From Candidatus Aenigmatarchaeota archaeon (lineage in GTDB: Archaea > Aenigmatarchaeota > Aenigmatarchaeia > QMZP01), in NCBI GenBank assembly GCA_016198605.1, contig JACQIG010000064.1, positions 1 to 19,912 of the forward strand: a DNA stretch of 19,912 nucleotides. The letters run 5' to 3'. A model generated the notes under the pieces. It did not search any database. It was not told the DNA's origin and saw only the letters and a list, made by a program, of their open reading frames with translations. Below are positions 8,001 to 15,083 of this stretch, one piece after another. Positions within the stretch are counted from its first letter, which is position 1; the number at the start of each line of letters is the position of its first letter. A program made the translations under genes and the position numbers.

Positions 8001-9607
8001 GATATGGAGAACGGTATGGAGCAGTTGTAGATGAAGCCTGTGGCCAGCCCGCCCGCGCAGTTTATGGTGCCCGTAGTGCTGTTCCTTATGGATGTACCGT
8101 CGATGTTCAGGCTCCCAAGGGAGTAATCAACGCTGGTCAGCACGAGGTCTGAAGGCGGGTTGTTTGCCTTCGCGGAGAATGTTATGGAATCGGTGGCCCT
8201 GTTGTAGTTGTCAATCCTGGACCTTATCTCAAGCATGCTGACTGAAATCGCGTCCGATTTGCACGTCAGCGCCCCTGAGTCGCAGAAGAGCCCTGAGGAG
8301 CAGCCGCAATTGTAGTTAACGTTTATCCTTGATATCGGCGAGACGAGGTTCTTGAAGACCGTGTTGGGCCCGTCCCTGTAGGCTACCTGGAACGCAAGCG
8401 TGCTGCCCTCCAGGCTGTACGTCCCGCCGCCGCACTGCACCGCAGGGGAGACAGGGACCAGGCAGGAATATTCGCCATAGCCAGAGGCCTGCGCGCAGGT
8501 GAGCGGGACAACAGAGCCGGACACATTGGCCACTCCCGTGAGGCTTGACGGCAGGCCGGATGGCGGGTTGCTGATCTTCGCCGTCATGTTGATTGAGAAC
8601 TGCCCGGTGCAGGAATTGAGTGGGACTGAGGAGGGCGCGATGGCTGTTAGCGTTATCGCATTGGAATCCCTGCAGGCCCCAGAAGGCGAGGACGGGTTGG
8701 ACAGGTCGCAGTAGAAGCTTCCCTGCGCGCAGCCGCAGTCAAAGCATGAGGTCTGGGAATTCTCGCCTATGTCACAGAAGCCGTCCCCCGTGACTGGCGA
8801 GGGGTTTATCACAAAAACCAGCGGGTTGGCAATGCCAAGGTTGGTCTGCGGGAAGATGAACTGCACGTCCTTTGATATGCTCTTTATCTCAGGGGAGCTT
8901 GATACAGCAGTCTGGAATGCAGGTGGCGACTGCTCAATCTCCTGTGAGGAAGCGCCAATGGAATAAAGGCTCGTGGCTGACGTGAACACAGCTCCGGAGA
9001 CATACTGGGAATTGAAGGGTATTATGGTGTTGCCGTTTGACTCTATGAAGTTCCTTATCAGCAGGACGGAACTCGCGCCAGTGGCCGTGAGCTCCACGTT
9101 TGAAAGGGAGTTCTCCACGGCAACGGGCATTTGCGAAAGCGAGTCCCTCCTTACCTGTATGAAGGATCCTGCCCACAAGGCATTCTCCTCTGAGTCAACA
9201 AGCTTTGCTATTATCATTATGTTGCCCGCCTGCGGCACTGCCGAAGAGGTCAGCCTCTCCGAGAGAGAGGTCCAGTTGCGCTCAACATCAAGGAATCCTG
9301 AGCCCTGGAAGGGAGCGAGCCTGGAGCAGTCTGCAGGGCCTGCCTTCCTGCATTCATACAGGAACACCTTGTCCAGCCTGTGGTTAACGCTGCCGGAATT
9401 GACTGTTATCCTTACAATCGGGTTGGCGCCTGTTATGTCCGCAGGGTCCCTGGATATCGCCACTTGCTTGCTTATAAGCGCTTCCGGGGACACTGTAAGC
9501 GTTTCCTGCGACTGGCCGCCGTATAATATGCCCACCGTGGCTGCGCTGGAGACCCCGGCCATTATCAAAACCGTGATGAGTGCAGCTGTTGCAGTATAGC
9601 TCTTCAT
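5078..9607 (-). CDS. Giant secreted Cys-rich repeat protein
   Basis: 1509 residues with a Sec-type signal (about 1-22, VSSA/ATVG) and no C-terminal membrane helix. Residues 23-270 are a beta-rich region. Four units of about 155-160 residues follow (about 274-912). Each starts with a Cys-rich block at about 274, 430, 580 and 742, with forms such as GDGFCDIGE, CGNGVIDQGE and CGDGRQES, then NCC and YCD. Each block precedes a beta-sandwich containing an NPPS-like turn and paired cysteines. Then come helical, coiled-coil-like stretches (about 919-955 and 1040-1165), a Lys-rich insertion (about 986-1036), beta-rich sequence, and a fibronectin-III-like end (about 1420-1509) with GLNPSTTYTYSLGC. Its ATG overlaps the stop of the upstream pilin-like gene in an ATGA, so translation is coupled. 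Probably an extracellular adhesin or stalk held together by disulfides. It has no named family. Confidence 0.85.
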   Translation of the reverse strand: MKSYTATAALITVLIMAGVSSAATVGILYGGQSQETLTVSPEALISKQVAISRDPADITGANPIVRITVNSGSVNHRLDKVFLYECRKAGPADCSRLAPFQGSGFLDVERNWTSLSERLTSSAVPQAGNIMIIAKLVDSEENALWAGSFIQVRRDSLSQMPVAVENSLSNVELTATGASSVLLIRNFIESNGNTIIPFNSQYVSGAVFTSATSLYSIGASSQEIEQSPPAFQTAVSSSPEIKSISKDVQFIFPQTNLGIANPLVFVINPSPVTGDGFCDIGENSQTSCFDCGCAQGSFYCDLSNPSSPSGACRDSNAITLTAIAPSSVPLNSCTGQFSINMTAKISNPPSGLPSSLTGVANVSGSVVPLTCAQASGYGEYSCLVPVSPAVQCGGGTYSLEGSTLAFQVAYRDGPNTVFKNLVSPISRINVNYNCGCSSGLFCDSGALTCKSDAISVSMLEIRSRIDNYNRATDSITFSAKANNPPSDLVLTSVDYSLGSLNIDGTSIRNSTTGTINCAGGLATGFIYNCSIPFSISPYNPANTYSFKGNRLVFHFSYTNGPGNTITKDVSLGIADVTMPAQTCGNGVIDQGETQANCCIDALCSSLDLYCDRGSLGCKPEGNITLSIESIFPTLPIRDAEQPHTLNITAVISNPPKDFQIILANHKIAGQASGYDLGCTVRERLLGRVRCLLTIPAQENCTLPFCSVGPNSLELTITFPDGSLPDRTKTLPTSFPDIRITPTYHCGDGRQESSLNESAANCCLDFSCLADARFGPNYYCDYDPLSGESPECLAKDGIRLVVDSPTSPVKFSSCEVNSRLSVAAHIDGQPSRMTLENSFGIINGENADSVHCKKETLLGNATYNCTITVPAVPTCSKGDVYEYGPNSISFAISFQTGNRTRESRKLTAQLPNITIRQGTQSLFDISQSLSDQLESSLEDVQNQVERLEDIVNMCIALRLTGALATAAGPVWGSIVGARNFDDRVNDWKITDSGIVGEQPPTKPYETKQDLNEYLKSHPGAKSETIPDANFKNLPPFEQQQQRRQAILGSAQTGTLIGKSLTEGINSICTALEKYPLVMIQLEQLQIQQASVHTCLAIAQHSLDIGSCRGQEQACFANMQGCVNQIDRITSSSERISREISGISADITRSTDSVLNAYNQANLLSYGGAGYMIDPRTGRIIPTSRYYSGSATTPQLTVTCGGYPVGDGDSCCEYRKINNQQQPMPLSVLSSATGRGYCSRYQVRDAGSPVIQSTNVKDYATPLGYGTRTFDLWCLDEFGEDINIIDSISITFVDDPEDDGTCPGMGQSGVTVAGKPVETISGGTTTSGSSAISNFGYNQAPDGSLQVFFSTNQPCRAEGSFAIAGAGGFVINEDAETTNHVIVKPGVAPGIYDYSIKCAGAEQKGTITVGVPGTASASGISVTKIDVAPTTARIMYTTNVDCFGGGVNYGAQAKSSTSPAYDTSGRDHSVTISGLNPSTTYTYSLGCTISSSSSSVPAVLSSPDATFTTTA
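7150..8790 (-). repeat. Region of four protein-level repeats in the giant secreted protein
   Basis: Cys-rich blocks recur about every 150-162 residues (starting near residues 274, 430, 580 and 742 of the 1509-residue protein). Each is followed by a beta domain with recurring NPPS/NPPK, internal Cys pairs and a NTYSFKGNRLVFHFSY-like strand pair. The repeats are divergent at DNA level, so they are old duplications, not recent tandem copies. Confidence 0.65.
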
Positions 9608-11538
9608 ATCACATCACCGTATTTCACCACGCACCCGTCAAAGCCGGCCTCTGCCGTGGACAGGGGACCCAGGCCGCAATCAGGGTTCCTGAAAAGTATG
9701 TCCATTTTTATCATGCTGGCAATCCTTTCCTCGTCCGCCTGCTGGCTGAAAGCGAAGAGGTACGGCAGGTACATGTTGACTTCCTTCCCCTCGAGGTCTT
9801 CCGTCACGGAGAAGCCGGTCACGAAACCGCCCAGAGCGGCTCCGGTGTCCCTGTCCAGCATGACAGCAGATACCGTATATTCCCCTGTCGGTATGCCGGA
9901 GATTGTGGCGTGCTGGTCGCCAATGAAGCGCTCAAATGGCTGGCTGCCTATGCTTGGCAGGAATGCCATGTGCACAATCCTGCCGCCGGTGGAGCCCAGG
10001 GCTGAGATGTCAATCGGGTTTATCCTGTATTGTTCCGCTAGGCTTTCATCCCTGACGTTGACCTCCTGTATGTCCAGCGTGAATGAGGGCTTCTTGGGCA
10101 GGACGACTGCCACGCCGCCCAGGAGGTCAGAAGAGGATACCACATCCCCAAAGGTGTCATAGCCTTCCCTGCCAGCCTGTAGCACTCCAAGGCCGCAGGG
10201 CACCTTGCCTGCAAACCTTCCCTGGGAATCCGTTTCCCCTACAGCGCACCCGAGGAAGCTTATGCCTGCTGACGCCAGCGGCCTGCCTAAGGTGTCCTGC
10301 ACCCTTATGTCGGCGGCGCAAAGCGGGTTGCTGCAGAGCTCTGCCTGCGCGCCCGCCTGGTATAATGAGGTGTCAGACCACTGCCCGGGTTTGTTGTCCT
10401 TTATGAAGACCGAATTGGCGAACTGCAGGCTGCTGCCTGTCACAGGGTCCCGTGACCTGACTATTGCCGGGTAGTTGAGGGAATATTTGACGTAAACAGG
10501 GTCCGACTGGCAAATGCCTGCAAGCGGTATGGGCTCCGCCACGGCATCTATGGGGTCTGGCGTGAACGCGAAGTTGTTCCTGTTGAGGGCGAAGCCATCA
10601 GGCAGCCAGAATGACACGCTTATGCCATTGTAGTCCTTGCCCCCTATTGGCGCAAGGCTGTATTGCGGGGATGTGACAGACCTGTCTATGAAAGGCGTTT
10701 CAAAATCCCCGGCGAGCTGCTCCGCGTCATTAAACGTGTACCTTGTATATGAGGAAGCCGCCTCCTCATGTGTCACGTATTTCCCAGGCAGGTATGTCCT
10801 TGCCAGTGTCCTCCTTATGGCGTTCTCCATCTCCGGGCCTATGCTGTTGTAGTCCTTGTGGACAGCCTGGCCGCACTGCGTGAGCGCTATTACAGTGGGT
10901 ATGCCCTGCACGGGGCCTGTCGGGCTTGCGTCAAGAGGGGAGAGCAGCATTGAAGATATGGTGAAGGTTTCCAGCGGCCTTTCCCTGTTGGCGTATTCCA
11001 CGTATTTGGTTGAGAAATCCACGGCCTCGCCGAACATTGTCGGCACGGAAACCCTGTAAGGCTGCGGTACGGCATCGCCCTTGACCGTGGTGGGCATGCT
11101 TACCGTCACCTCGGCCTTGTCATTGAGCAGGTTCACGGAAACCTGGGGCTGGCCGAAGGAAACGGCAAACCTGTATGAGCTTTGCAGCGCGCCCTTGTTC
11201 TGCTCCAGGTATCTCGTTATCCCCGCGGCGAGGTTGGACCTTATGTCAGGCACTGCCACGTTGCCATTGAGCTCCCAGTAAGGCACGCGCTGGCCGTTGA
11301 ACGCAACAGAGCCCTGGGGGTAATTCTGGTCAAGGTAGCCGCCCTGCTCGCCCAGGGTCCTTATGGTCTCAAGCGTGCCCTGCCTTATCATGTTCTCCGC
11401 AGAATCCATCACGGCCCTCTGGTCAGGGGAAACAGGATTGAAGTTGCCTGAAAAAGCGAATATTATCACCACCACGGCGACCACAACGACACCCAGAATC
11501 ACGGCAAACTCTATCTGTCCTTTAATGCCCCGGTGCAT
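9604..11538 (-). CDS. Large pilin-like membrane-anchored protein with carboxypeptidase-regulatory-like domain
   Basis: 644 residues. The N-terminus MHRGIKGQIEF followed by about 20 hydrophobic residues is a class III (type IV pilin-like) signal: basic residues, a KG/Q junction, and Glu at +3. The prepilin peptidase would cut before Gln8, leaving the helix as the anchor or assembly core. Residues about 50-400 are a mixed extracellular region. Residues about 405-465 look like a carboxypeptidase regulatory-like beta-sandwich (VQDTLGRPLASAGISFLG, then TDSQGRFAGKVP). A second beta domain occupies the C-terminal 170 residues. Length far exceeds a normal pilin, so a minor or tip subunit is more likely. 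ATG 11538 is 27 bases from a strong TATA box. The downstream giant gene overlaps by ATGA, implying the two products work together. Confidence 0.82.
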   Translation of the reverse strand: MHRGIKGQIEFAVILGVVVVAVVVIIFAFSGNFNPVSPDQRAVMDSAENMIRQGTLETIRTLGEQGGYLDQNYPQGSVAFNGQRVPYWELNGNVAVPDIRSNLAAGITRYLEQNKGALQSSYRFAVSFGQPQVSVNLLNDKAEVTVSMPTTVKGDAVPQPYRVSVPTMFGEAVDFSTKYVEYANRERPLETFTISSMLLSPLDASPTGPVQGIPTVIALTQCGQAVHKDYNSIGPEMENAIRRTLARTYLPGKYVTHEEAASSYTRYTFNDAEQLAGDFETPFIDRSVTSPQYSLAPIGGKDYNGISVSFWLPDGFALNRNNFAFTPDPIDAVAEPIPLAGICQSDPVYVKYSLNYPAIVRSRDPVTGSSLQFANSVFIKDNKPGQWSDTSLYQAGAQAELCSNPLCAADIRVQDTLGRPLASAGISFLGCAVGETDSQGRFAGKVPCGLGVLQAGREGYDTFGDVVSSSDLLGGVAVVLPKKPSFTLDIQEVNVRDESLAEQYRINPIDISALGSTGGRIVHMAFLPSIGSQPFERFIGDQHATISGIPTGEYTVSAVMLDRDTGAALGGFVTGFSVTEDLEGKEVNMYLPYLFAFSQQADEERIASMIKMDILFRNPDCGLGPLSTAEAGFDGCVVKYGDVI

Positions 11539-11560
11539 ACTAAATAATTATGGGGAATAA

Positions 11561-11570
11561 CTTATATATG
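11561..11570 (-). promoter_or_regulatory. TATA box for the 644-residue pilin-like gene and giant gene
   Basis: On the minus strand this reads CATATATAAG, centred 27 bases from ATG 11538. It is the only promoter-like element upstream of the two ATGA-coupled genes, so it likely drives both as one leaderless transcript. Confidence 0.6.
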
Positions 11571-11624
11571 CTGGGATATGCTGGGAGAATTGAACTGAAC
11601 CGGTTTTAACCAAAACTGTGCCGT

Positions 11625-11846
11625 TTAGAGCTGCAATTTTTTAACGTTCCTGCCTCCGGTGATTCTTCTACACTCCATTTCGTCCGGACCTTGATAGTGG
11701 ATTTTAGGATAAACCGACCTTATTGTTCTGCTGCTACCGTCCATCATGCTACCTGCATACCATGATTCAAAGTCTTCTCTGGATCGAAACATGCTCGTTG
11801 TTACTGCCCCGTGTATGCTCTCCATGGAAACATAGTAGCTGGCCAT
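11625..11846 (-). CDS. Small hypothetical protein inside the surface cluster
   Basis: 73 residues from ATG 11846 (MASYYVSMES...). In-frame GTG codons at 11861 and 11870 could extend it to 81. A TATA-like CTATTTAAG on the minus strand (11875-11883) predicts transcription start near 11853, which is downstream of both GTGs and favours the ATG. No signal peptide or membrane helix; it looks soluble, with many Ser, Met, Arg and aromatic residues. Codon use is AT-richer and less AGG-biased than the surrounding pilin-like genes. It does not look related to the cluster and resembles an inserted orphan gene. No family recognised. Confidence 0.5.
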   Translation of the reverse strand: MASYYVSMESIHGAVTTSMFRSREDFESWYAGSMMDGSSRTIRSVYPKIHYQGPDEMECRRITGGRNVKKLQL

Positions 11847-11874
11847 GTTATCATCATTCACTATAATCACAACA

Positions 11875-11883
11875 CTTAAATAG
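11875..11883 (-). promoter_or_regulatory. TATA-like box for small ORF 11625-11846
   Basis: Minus-strand CTATTTAAG lies about 32 bases upstream of ATG 11846, which gives a very short leader of about 7 bases. It also sits just before the 3' end of the next cluster gene. Confidence 0.4.
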
Positions 11884-11889
11884 CAATGT

Positions 11890-12426
11890 CTACCTCCTGG
11901 ATATCACCAGCCTGACATTGAGTATGTAAGGGTATCCCCCGGAGGCCTTCTGTATCTTCTCCTCCGCAACGAACCTCGGCTTCCTAGGGCATCCAGGCTC
12001 GGTTATATCGCAGTCAAGCCTGGTGTCGCCCATCTTTATCTGCGTCCCTGTCCTGAAGCCCTCCGGCTCCACGATGAAGAGGAAGAGGAAGTTCTTCCTT
12101 ATCAGGTCAAACTGCCTGACGTGGCTGTTTATGGTGCTGTTGGCAAGGTCCAGGCACTGCGGCCCTGAGCCGCCGCACTGGTAGGAGGGGGTGAAGTAGG
12201 CGCATGATATCAGGTCTGATACAAGCTTGCAGTTGGCATCTGTATAGCCTGTGTCAGCCCTCAGGACGGAAAGGAGCATGTTGTGCGCGTAAAGGTTTAT
12301 GTATTCGTCCTGGCTGAAGGTGTTGGTGAGCGAAAGGATGAACAGCGCAAGGCCTGCGAAGATTATTATCACCAGCACTATCAGCACCATTGTCGTCTGC
12401 CCCTTGGAGGATTCCATGCCTGCCAT
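11890..12426 (-). CDS. Pilin-like protein with class III signal and TGYTDANC motif
   Basis: 178 residues from ATG 12426. Starts at TTG 12432 and ATG 12417 are also in frame, but TATAAAT centred at 12451 points to 12426. The N-terminus MAGMESSKGQTTM has a KG/Q junction before a strongly hydrophobic helix (about 13-33), typical of prepilin-peptidase substrates, although Glu at +5 is absent. The extracellular part has TGYTDANC at 59-66, several cysteines (SCAY, YQCGGSGPQC, LDCDITEPGC) likely forming disulfides, and a C-terminal beta-rich segment. Size fits a pilin. Neighbours are other pilin-like proteins on the same strand. The motif recurs in the 349-residue protein encoded two genes upstream. 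Pilin-like class is well supported; assembly into a filament is inference. Confidence 0.75.
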   Translation of the reverse strand: MAGMESSKGQTTMVLIVLVIIIFAGLALFILSLTNTFSQDEYINLYAHNMLLSVLRADTGYTDANCKLVSDLISCAYFTPSYQCGGSGPQCLDLANSTINSHVRQFDLIRKNFLFLFIVEPEGFRTGTQIKMGDTRLDCDITEPGCPRKPRFVAEEKIQKASGGYPYILNVRLVISRR

Positions 12427-12439
12427 AGCCAACTACACC

Positions 12440-12913
12440 CTATTTTGTATAAATCACCACCTTCATGATGCCTATGCCGGCCAACCCGTCTGAAGCACCG
12501 TAGACGTTGACCGGCAGGACTATTGACTGGTTCCGGATGTTCTGGCCGCAGTATGACCAGCGGCCGCAATCAGGATAGTTTTCCGCGGTGCAGGCCCCTG
12601 CCGTATTGCTGTCAAGCCTTGTCACCTCAACAGCCCAGCCAGAACCCAGGACTGCCTCCAGCTCCCTGCAGCCATTGGACTCTGACAGGGCCGTAAGCTT
12701 CGCGTCATCAAACACGGAGTTCTCCCTTGCCATCAGCGGGGAGGCGAGGAAATATTTCGCAATGAACAGCTGCCTGGTGAAGACGGCCTTCTGCTGCTCG
12801 CCCCCGAACTGCAGCACCTGGAAGAACGTCAGGAGGAATATTATGGCGCCTATAACAACTATGACGAAGAATGTCATCAGCACGTATTCCATTATGTTGG
12901 CCTGGCCGTTCAT
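12440..12913 (-). CDS. Pilin-like protein with NGQ class III-type signal
   Basis: 157 residues from ATG 12913, whose ATGA overlaps the stop of the upstream 349-residue gene. An alternative GTG at 12922 would add three residues. The N-terminus MNGQANIMEYVLM runs into a hydrophobic helix (about 8-33). A G/Q junction is present with Glu six residues after it, close to the consensus +5. The outside part has a FDDAKL stretch and five cysteines, CRELE, GACTAENYPDCGRW and others, consistent with a small disulfide-bonded head. Coupled translation with the preceding membrane protein suggests stoichiometric products. The next gene has its own TATA box. Likely a minor pilin or membrane-anchored pseudopilin. 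Confidence 0.75.
   Translation of the reverse strand: MNGQANIMEYVLMTFFVIVVIGAIIFLLTFFQVLQFGGEQQKAVFTRQLFIAKYFLASPLMARENSVFDDAKLTALSESNGCRELEAVLGSGWAVEVTRLDSNTAGACTAENYPDCGRWSYCGQNIRNQSIVLPVNVYGASDGLAGIGIMKVVIYTK
12448..12454 (-). promoter_or_regulatory. TATA box for pilin-like gene 11890-12426
   Basis: TATAAAT on the plus strand (ATTTATA on the minus strand) is centred 25 bases from ATG 12426. It overlaps the end region of the upstream coding sequence and decides between three candidate starts. Confidence 0.5.
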
Positions 12914-13959
12914 AGCCCACACCCCAGCGCTTCCAGCCTCTCCTGTTCCGCCATCAGCAACAGGTTGGCATCCGTATAGCCCGTGTGCCTTGAAAGGTAA
13001 TAATCCTTGCCTGAAACTATTGCCCTGAGTTCACGCAAGGATGACACAAGCCGCGAATAGTCGCAATCAGCGTCCCTCCCTTCAAGCAGCCGCGCCTTCC
13101 CTTCAAGCACCACTGATGCGAGCCTGAGCTCGCTGCCCACGACCCTGTTCTTGTAAGTGTAGAGCGTCTCCGCGATGTAATTGCCGAACAAGTCCTTCCT
13201 GTCGCCGCCCAATACCAGTGCCGCCAAGTCCAGGCTGTCCTTGTATATGTATTCCTTCTGCGAGCCGGAAATGAATGCCGTCCCGTCTGAGGGCCTTATG
13301 CAGATACCCGCCTGCATTGAGGAACTGCAGGAGCTGGATATTGTTACCAGTATTGAACCCTTCTGCAGGCTGGCGGAGCAGGGCAGTGCGGGCCTTATGT
13401 TCCTTATAACAGGGGAGCGGCTCCCGGCAAAATCAAACTGCCCGTAAGGGCCTTCCAGCTCAGCGCCGTCACAGAGTGTGAAGGATATTTCAGGCTCCTG
13501 GGATTCTGGGAACAGGCTTGCAATGCCCACCGCCGCATCCATCCCCTCAGGGTCTTGCACGTTGAAAATAATGTCCATTTCCGGCGTGGCCATGGCGAAG
13601 CCGAATTTCCACCACCCAAGGTCCAGCTCCTTCCTTTCTATGTACAGTTCCTTCCCTGGAGAGAAAAACAGCGGGACCCTGACTGGCAGCTGCCCGGAGC
13701 CGAACTCTATCTGCGGCTGCGTGCCGGATGCGTCAAGGCTGTATTCAAAGTCCTGCCTCCCAAACCCGTCAAATATGAAGGGCACGCCGGAGAGGTAGAC
13801 GTTCTCCGAGGCTGTCAGGAAATCCCTTGTTATGGATATCCGCTGCGCCGACAGCTGCGTACCGGCATAGCCGCCGGCATAGGTTATTAGGAAATAGAGT
13901 ATGAAGACGGAGGCGACCAGCCCGAATATCATCTTGAATATCTCGTATACTGTTGGCAT
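12910..13959 (-). CDS. Membrane-anchored protein with large extracellular domain
   Basis: 349 residues from ATG 13959 (MPTVYEIFKM...). One N-terminal hydrophobic helix (about 10-30) with few charges before it and no KG/Q junction, so it is an anchored protein and not a clear prepilin. The rest is extracellular with beta-rich character and several Cys (SFTLCDGAE, LPCSAS, SSSCSSS, GICIRPSDG). A helical C-terminal 90 residues follows, including TGYTDAN at 326-332 and a terminal LGCGL. A TATA-like tract at 13971-13979 is only about 15 bases from ATG 13959, too close for the local spacing. Either ATG 13932 (Met10) is the start or transcription comes from upstream. Its stop overlaps the next gene by ATGA. 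No family recognised. Confidence 0.75.
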   Translation of the reverse strand: MPTVYEIFKMIFGLVASVFILYFLITYAGGYAGTQLSAQRISITRDFLTASENVYLSGVPFIFDGFGRQDFEYSLDASGTQPQIEFGSGQLPVRVPLFFSPGKELYIERKELDLGWWKFGFAMATPEMDIIFNVQDPEGMDAAVGIASLFPESQEPEISFTLCDGAELEGPYGQFDFAGSRSPVIRNIRPALPCSASLQKGSILVTISSSCSSSMQAGICIRPSDGTAFISGSQKEYIYKDSLDLAALVLGGDRKDLFGNYIAETLYTYKNRVVGSELRLASVVLEGKARLLEGRDADCDYSRLVSSLRELRAIVSGKDYYLSRHTGYTDANLLLMAEQERLEALGCGL

Positions 13960-13970
13960 GCCAGATCCAT

Positions 13971-13979
13971 TTTATATTT
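13971..13979 (-). promoter_or_regulatory. TATA-like tract upstream of the 349-residue gene
   Basis: TTTATATTT on the plus strand (AAATATAAA on the minus) predicts a transcription start near 13949, inside the annotated reading frame. It would fit a start at ATG 13932 with a 17-base leader. Doubtful as the promoter for ATG 13959. Confidence 0.3.
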
Positions 13980-14005
13980 TGTGGGCCATGTAGAAATAGG
14001 GGCTT

Positions 14006-14482
14006 TCAGGATCCCACTACGTCCACGTAAAGCCCCCTGTTTATAAGGAGCAACCCTGAACCGCCAGGGGCGCAGAAGTTCCTGCCGGGCTTGAGGTAGT
14101 CCACCGCGTAGCCTTCCCCGGGGTCCTTGGCCTCTGAATATACCCAGAGGCTGTAGCCTTTCCTCCTTATCTCGTCAACAACGAAATCATCAGGGTCCCA
14201 CCTGCTGGCCCTGTCAGCGTAATCCAGGTCGGCCTCCGGGGACTCGCTGTCAACGAAACAGAACCTTGCGCCGCTGGGGAACCTCAATGTGAGCGGCTTG
14301 ACAGTCCCTTCGGAAAGCGTGTAAGTCAGGTCAACCACGCCCCTGAGCTCCTTTATCGCGCCGTTTATCTGCGCAAGCCTGCCTATGCCAAGGAGGTCCC
14401 TTATCTGGTCCACGCCCAGGGTGAGCACGAGCACGATGACTATGGCGGTGAATATGATGGCGAACACCATCCCTACGTCCAT
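14006..14482 (-). CDS. Small single-helix membrane protein of the surface cluster
   Basis: 158 residues from ATG 14482. The N-terminus MDVGMVFAIIF begins almost at once with a hydrophobic helix (about 5-23), with an acidic residue and no basic cluster or KG/Q junction. The rest is a soluble domain rich in charged residues. It carries phrases such as LTLRFPSGARFCFVD and, near the end, the second cysteine in LKPGRNFCAPGGSGLLLINR, so a disulfide between the two is possible. TATA box centred 25.5 bases upstream gives a leaderless mRNA. Resembles the anchored accessory proteins that accompany archaeal pilin-like clusters, but no family is recognised. Confidence 0.72.
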   Translation of the reverse strand: MDVGMVFAIIFTAIVIVLVLTLGVDQIRDLLGIGRLAQINGAIKELRGVVDLTYTLSEGTVKPLTLRFPSGARFCFVDSESPEADLDYADRASRWDPDDFVVDEIRRKGYSLWVYSEAKDPGEGYAVDYLKPGRNFCAPGGSGLLLINRGLYVDVVGS

Positions 14483-14503
14483 GCGTAATTATTGCATGCG
14501 GAG

Positions 14504-14511
14504 AAATAAAC
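14504..14511 (-). promoter_or_regulatory. TATA box for gene 14006-14482
   Basis: Minus-strand GTTTATTT, centred 25.5 bases from ATG 14482, squeezed into the 35-base gap after the preceding gene's stop. Confidence 0.5.
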
Positions 14512-14517
14512 GCGTTG

Positions 14518-15060
14518 TCACGCTATTGCTATGCTGAACTGGACCGTATCGTAGACGAACACGCCGGGATCATTAAGCCTCGTGCATTTCTCAGTCTCGC
14601 AGACAAGCAGCCTGAAGGTGTATGTCCCCGGCACAGATCCTTGCGTGTTTACCGCCAGCACAGATGTTTTTACTGATTCGGGCGGGACAATAACAGGGCT
14701 CTGCACGCTTATCCATCCCTCAGCTGGGGAGCCTTCAGGGTGGCTTTCAGCGTATGCGCTGACATAATAAGCCTTTTCTGCAGGTCCCTTGTTGGCAATG
14801 GACAGGCTGAAGGTTCCGGATTCCCCAGGCCCCCACCGGGTTGCCTTTGGCGCTACAAGCGCTATCTTCCTGTCGGTGGCAAGCAGGTTCTGCTCTGCGC
14901 TCCTCCTGGCCGAATCGTCGGCCACGTGCGTTATCCCCGCGTTCTGGACTGCCCCTGGAAGGTAGGCTATCGCCAGGCTCACTACGATTACCAGTATTAC
15001 AATCATGGCCAGCAGAAGACCTAGGTTGGTGCCTCCCCCGACATGCCTGTTCTGTGCCAT
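14518..15060 (-). CDS. Pilin-like anchored Ig-like protein, paralog of the next gene upstream
   Basis: 180 residues from ATG 15060. N-terminal MAQNRHVGGGTNLG precedes a hydrophobic helix (about 14-34); the Gly-rich junction is not a canonical KG/Q site. The extracellular domain is an Ig/CARDB-like beta-sandwich: WGPGESGTFSLSIANKGP, then a PGTYTFRLLVCETEKC strand with a CxxxxC-type pair, then VYDTVQFSIAIA. The same pattern occurs in the gene at 15097-15693: WKRGETGSFAIGLRNDDP, PGLYRFRVLVCAVPQC, GDDVFTIEIK. The two are therefore tandem paralogs. Own TATA box about 27 bases upstream. Likely a pilus-like subunit or pseudo-periplasmic anchored protein; archaeal FlaF/FlaG-type beta-sandwich proteins are a structural analogy only. 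Confidence 0.76.
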   Translation of the reverse strand: MAQNRHVGGGTNLGLLLAMIVILVIVVSLAIAYLPGAVQNAGITHVADDSARRSAEQNLLATDRKIALVAPKATRWGPGESGTFSLSIANKGPAEKAYYVSAYAESHPEGSPAEGWISVQSPVIVPPESVKTSVLAVNTQGSVPGTYTFRLLVCETEKCTRLNDPGVFVYDTVQFSIAIA

Positions 15061-15083
15061 TGGTATATTGTTGAAGAAGGTGG

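Noticed and set aside
11566..11585. Tandem 10-base repeat considered as part of a CRISPR or regulatory array
   Set aside because: Only two units with no spacers. It is noted as a minor oddity, not a repeat array.
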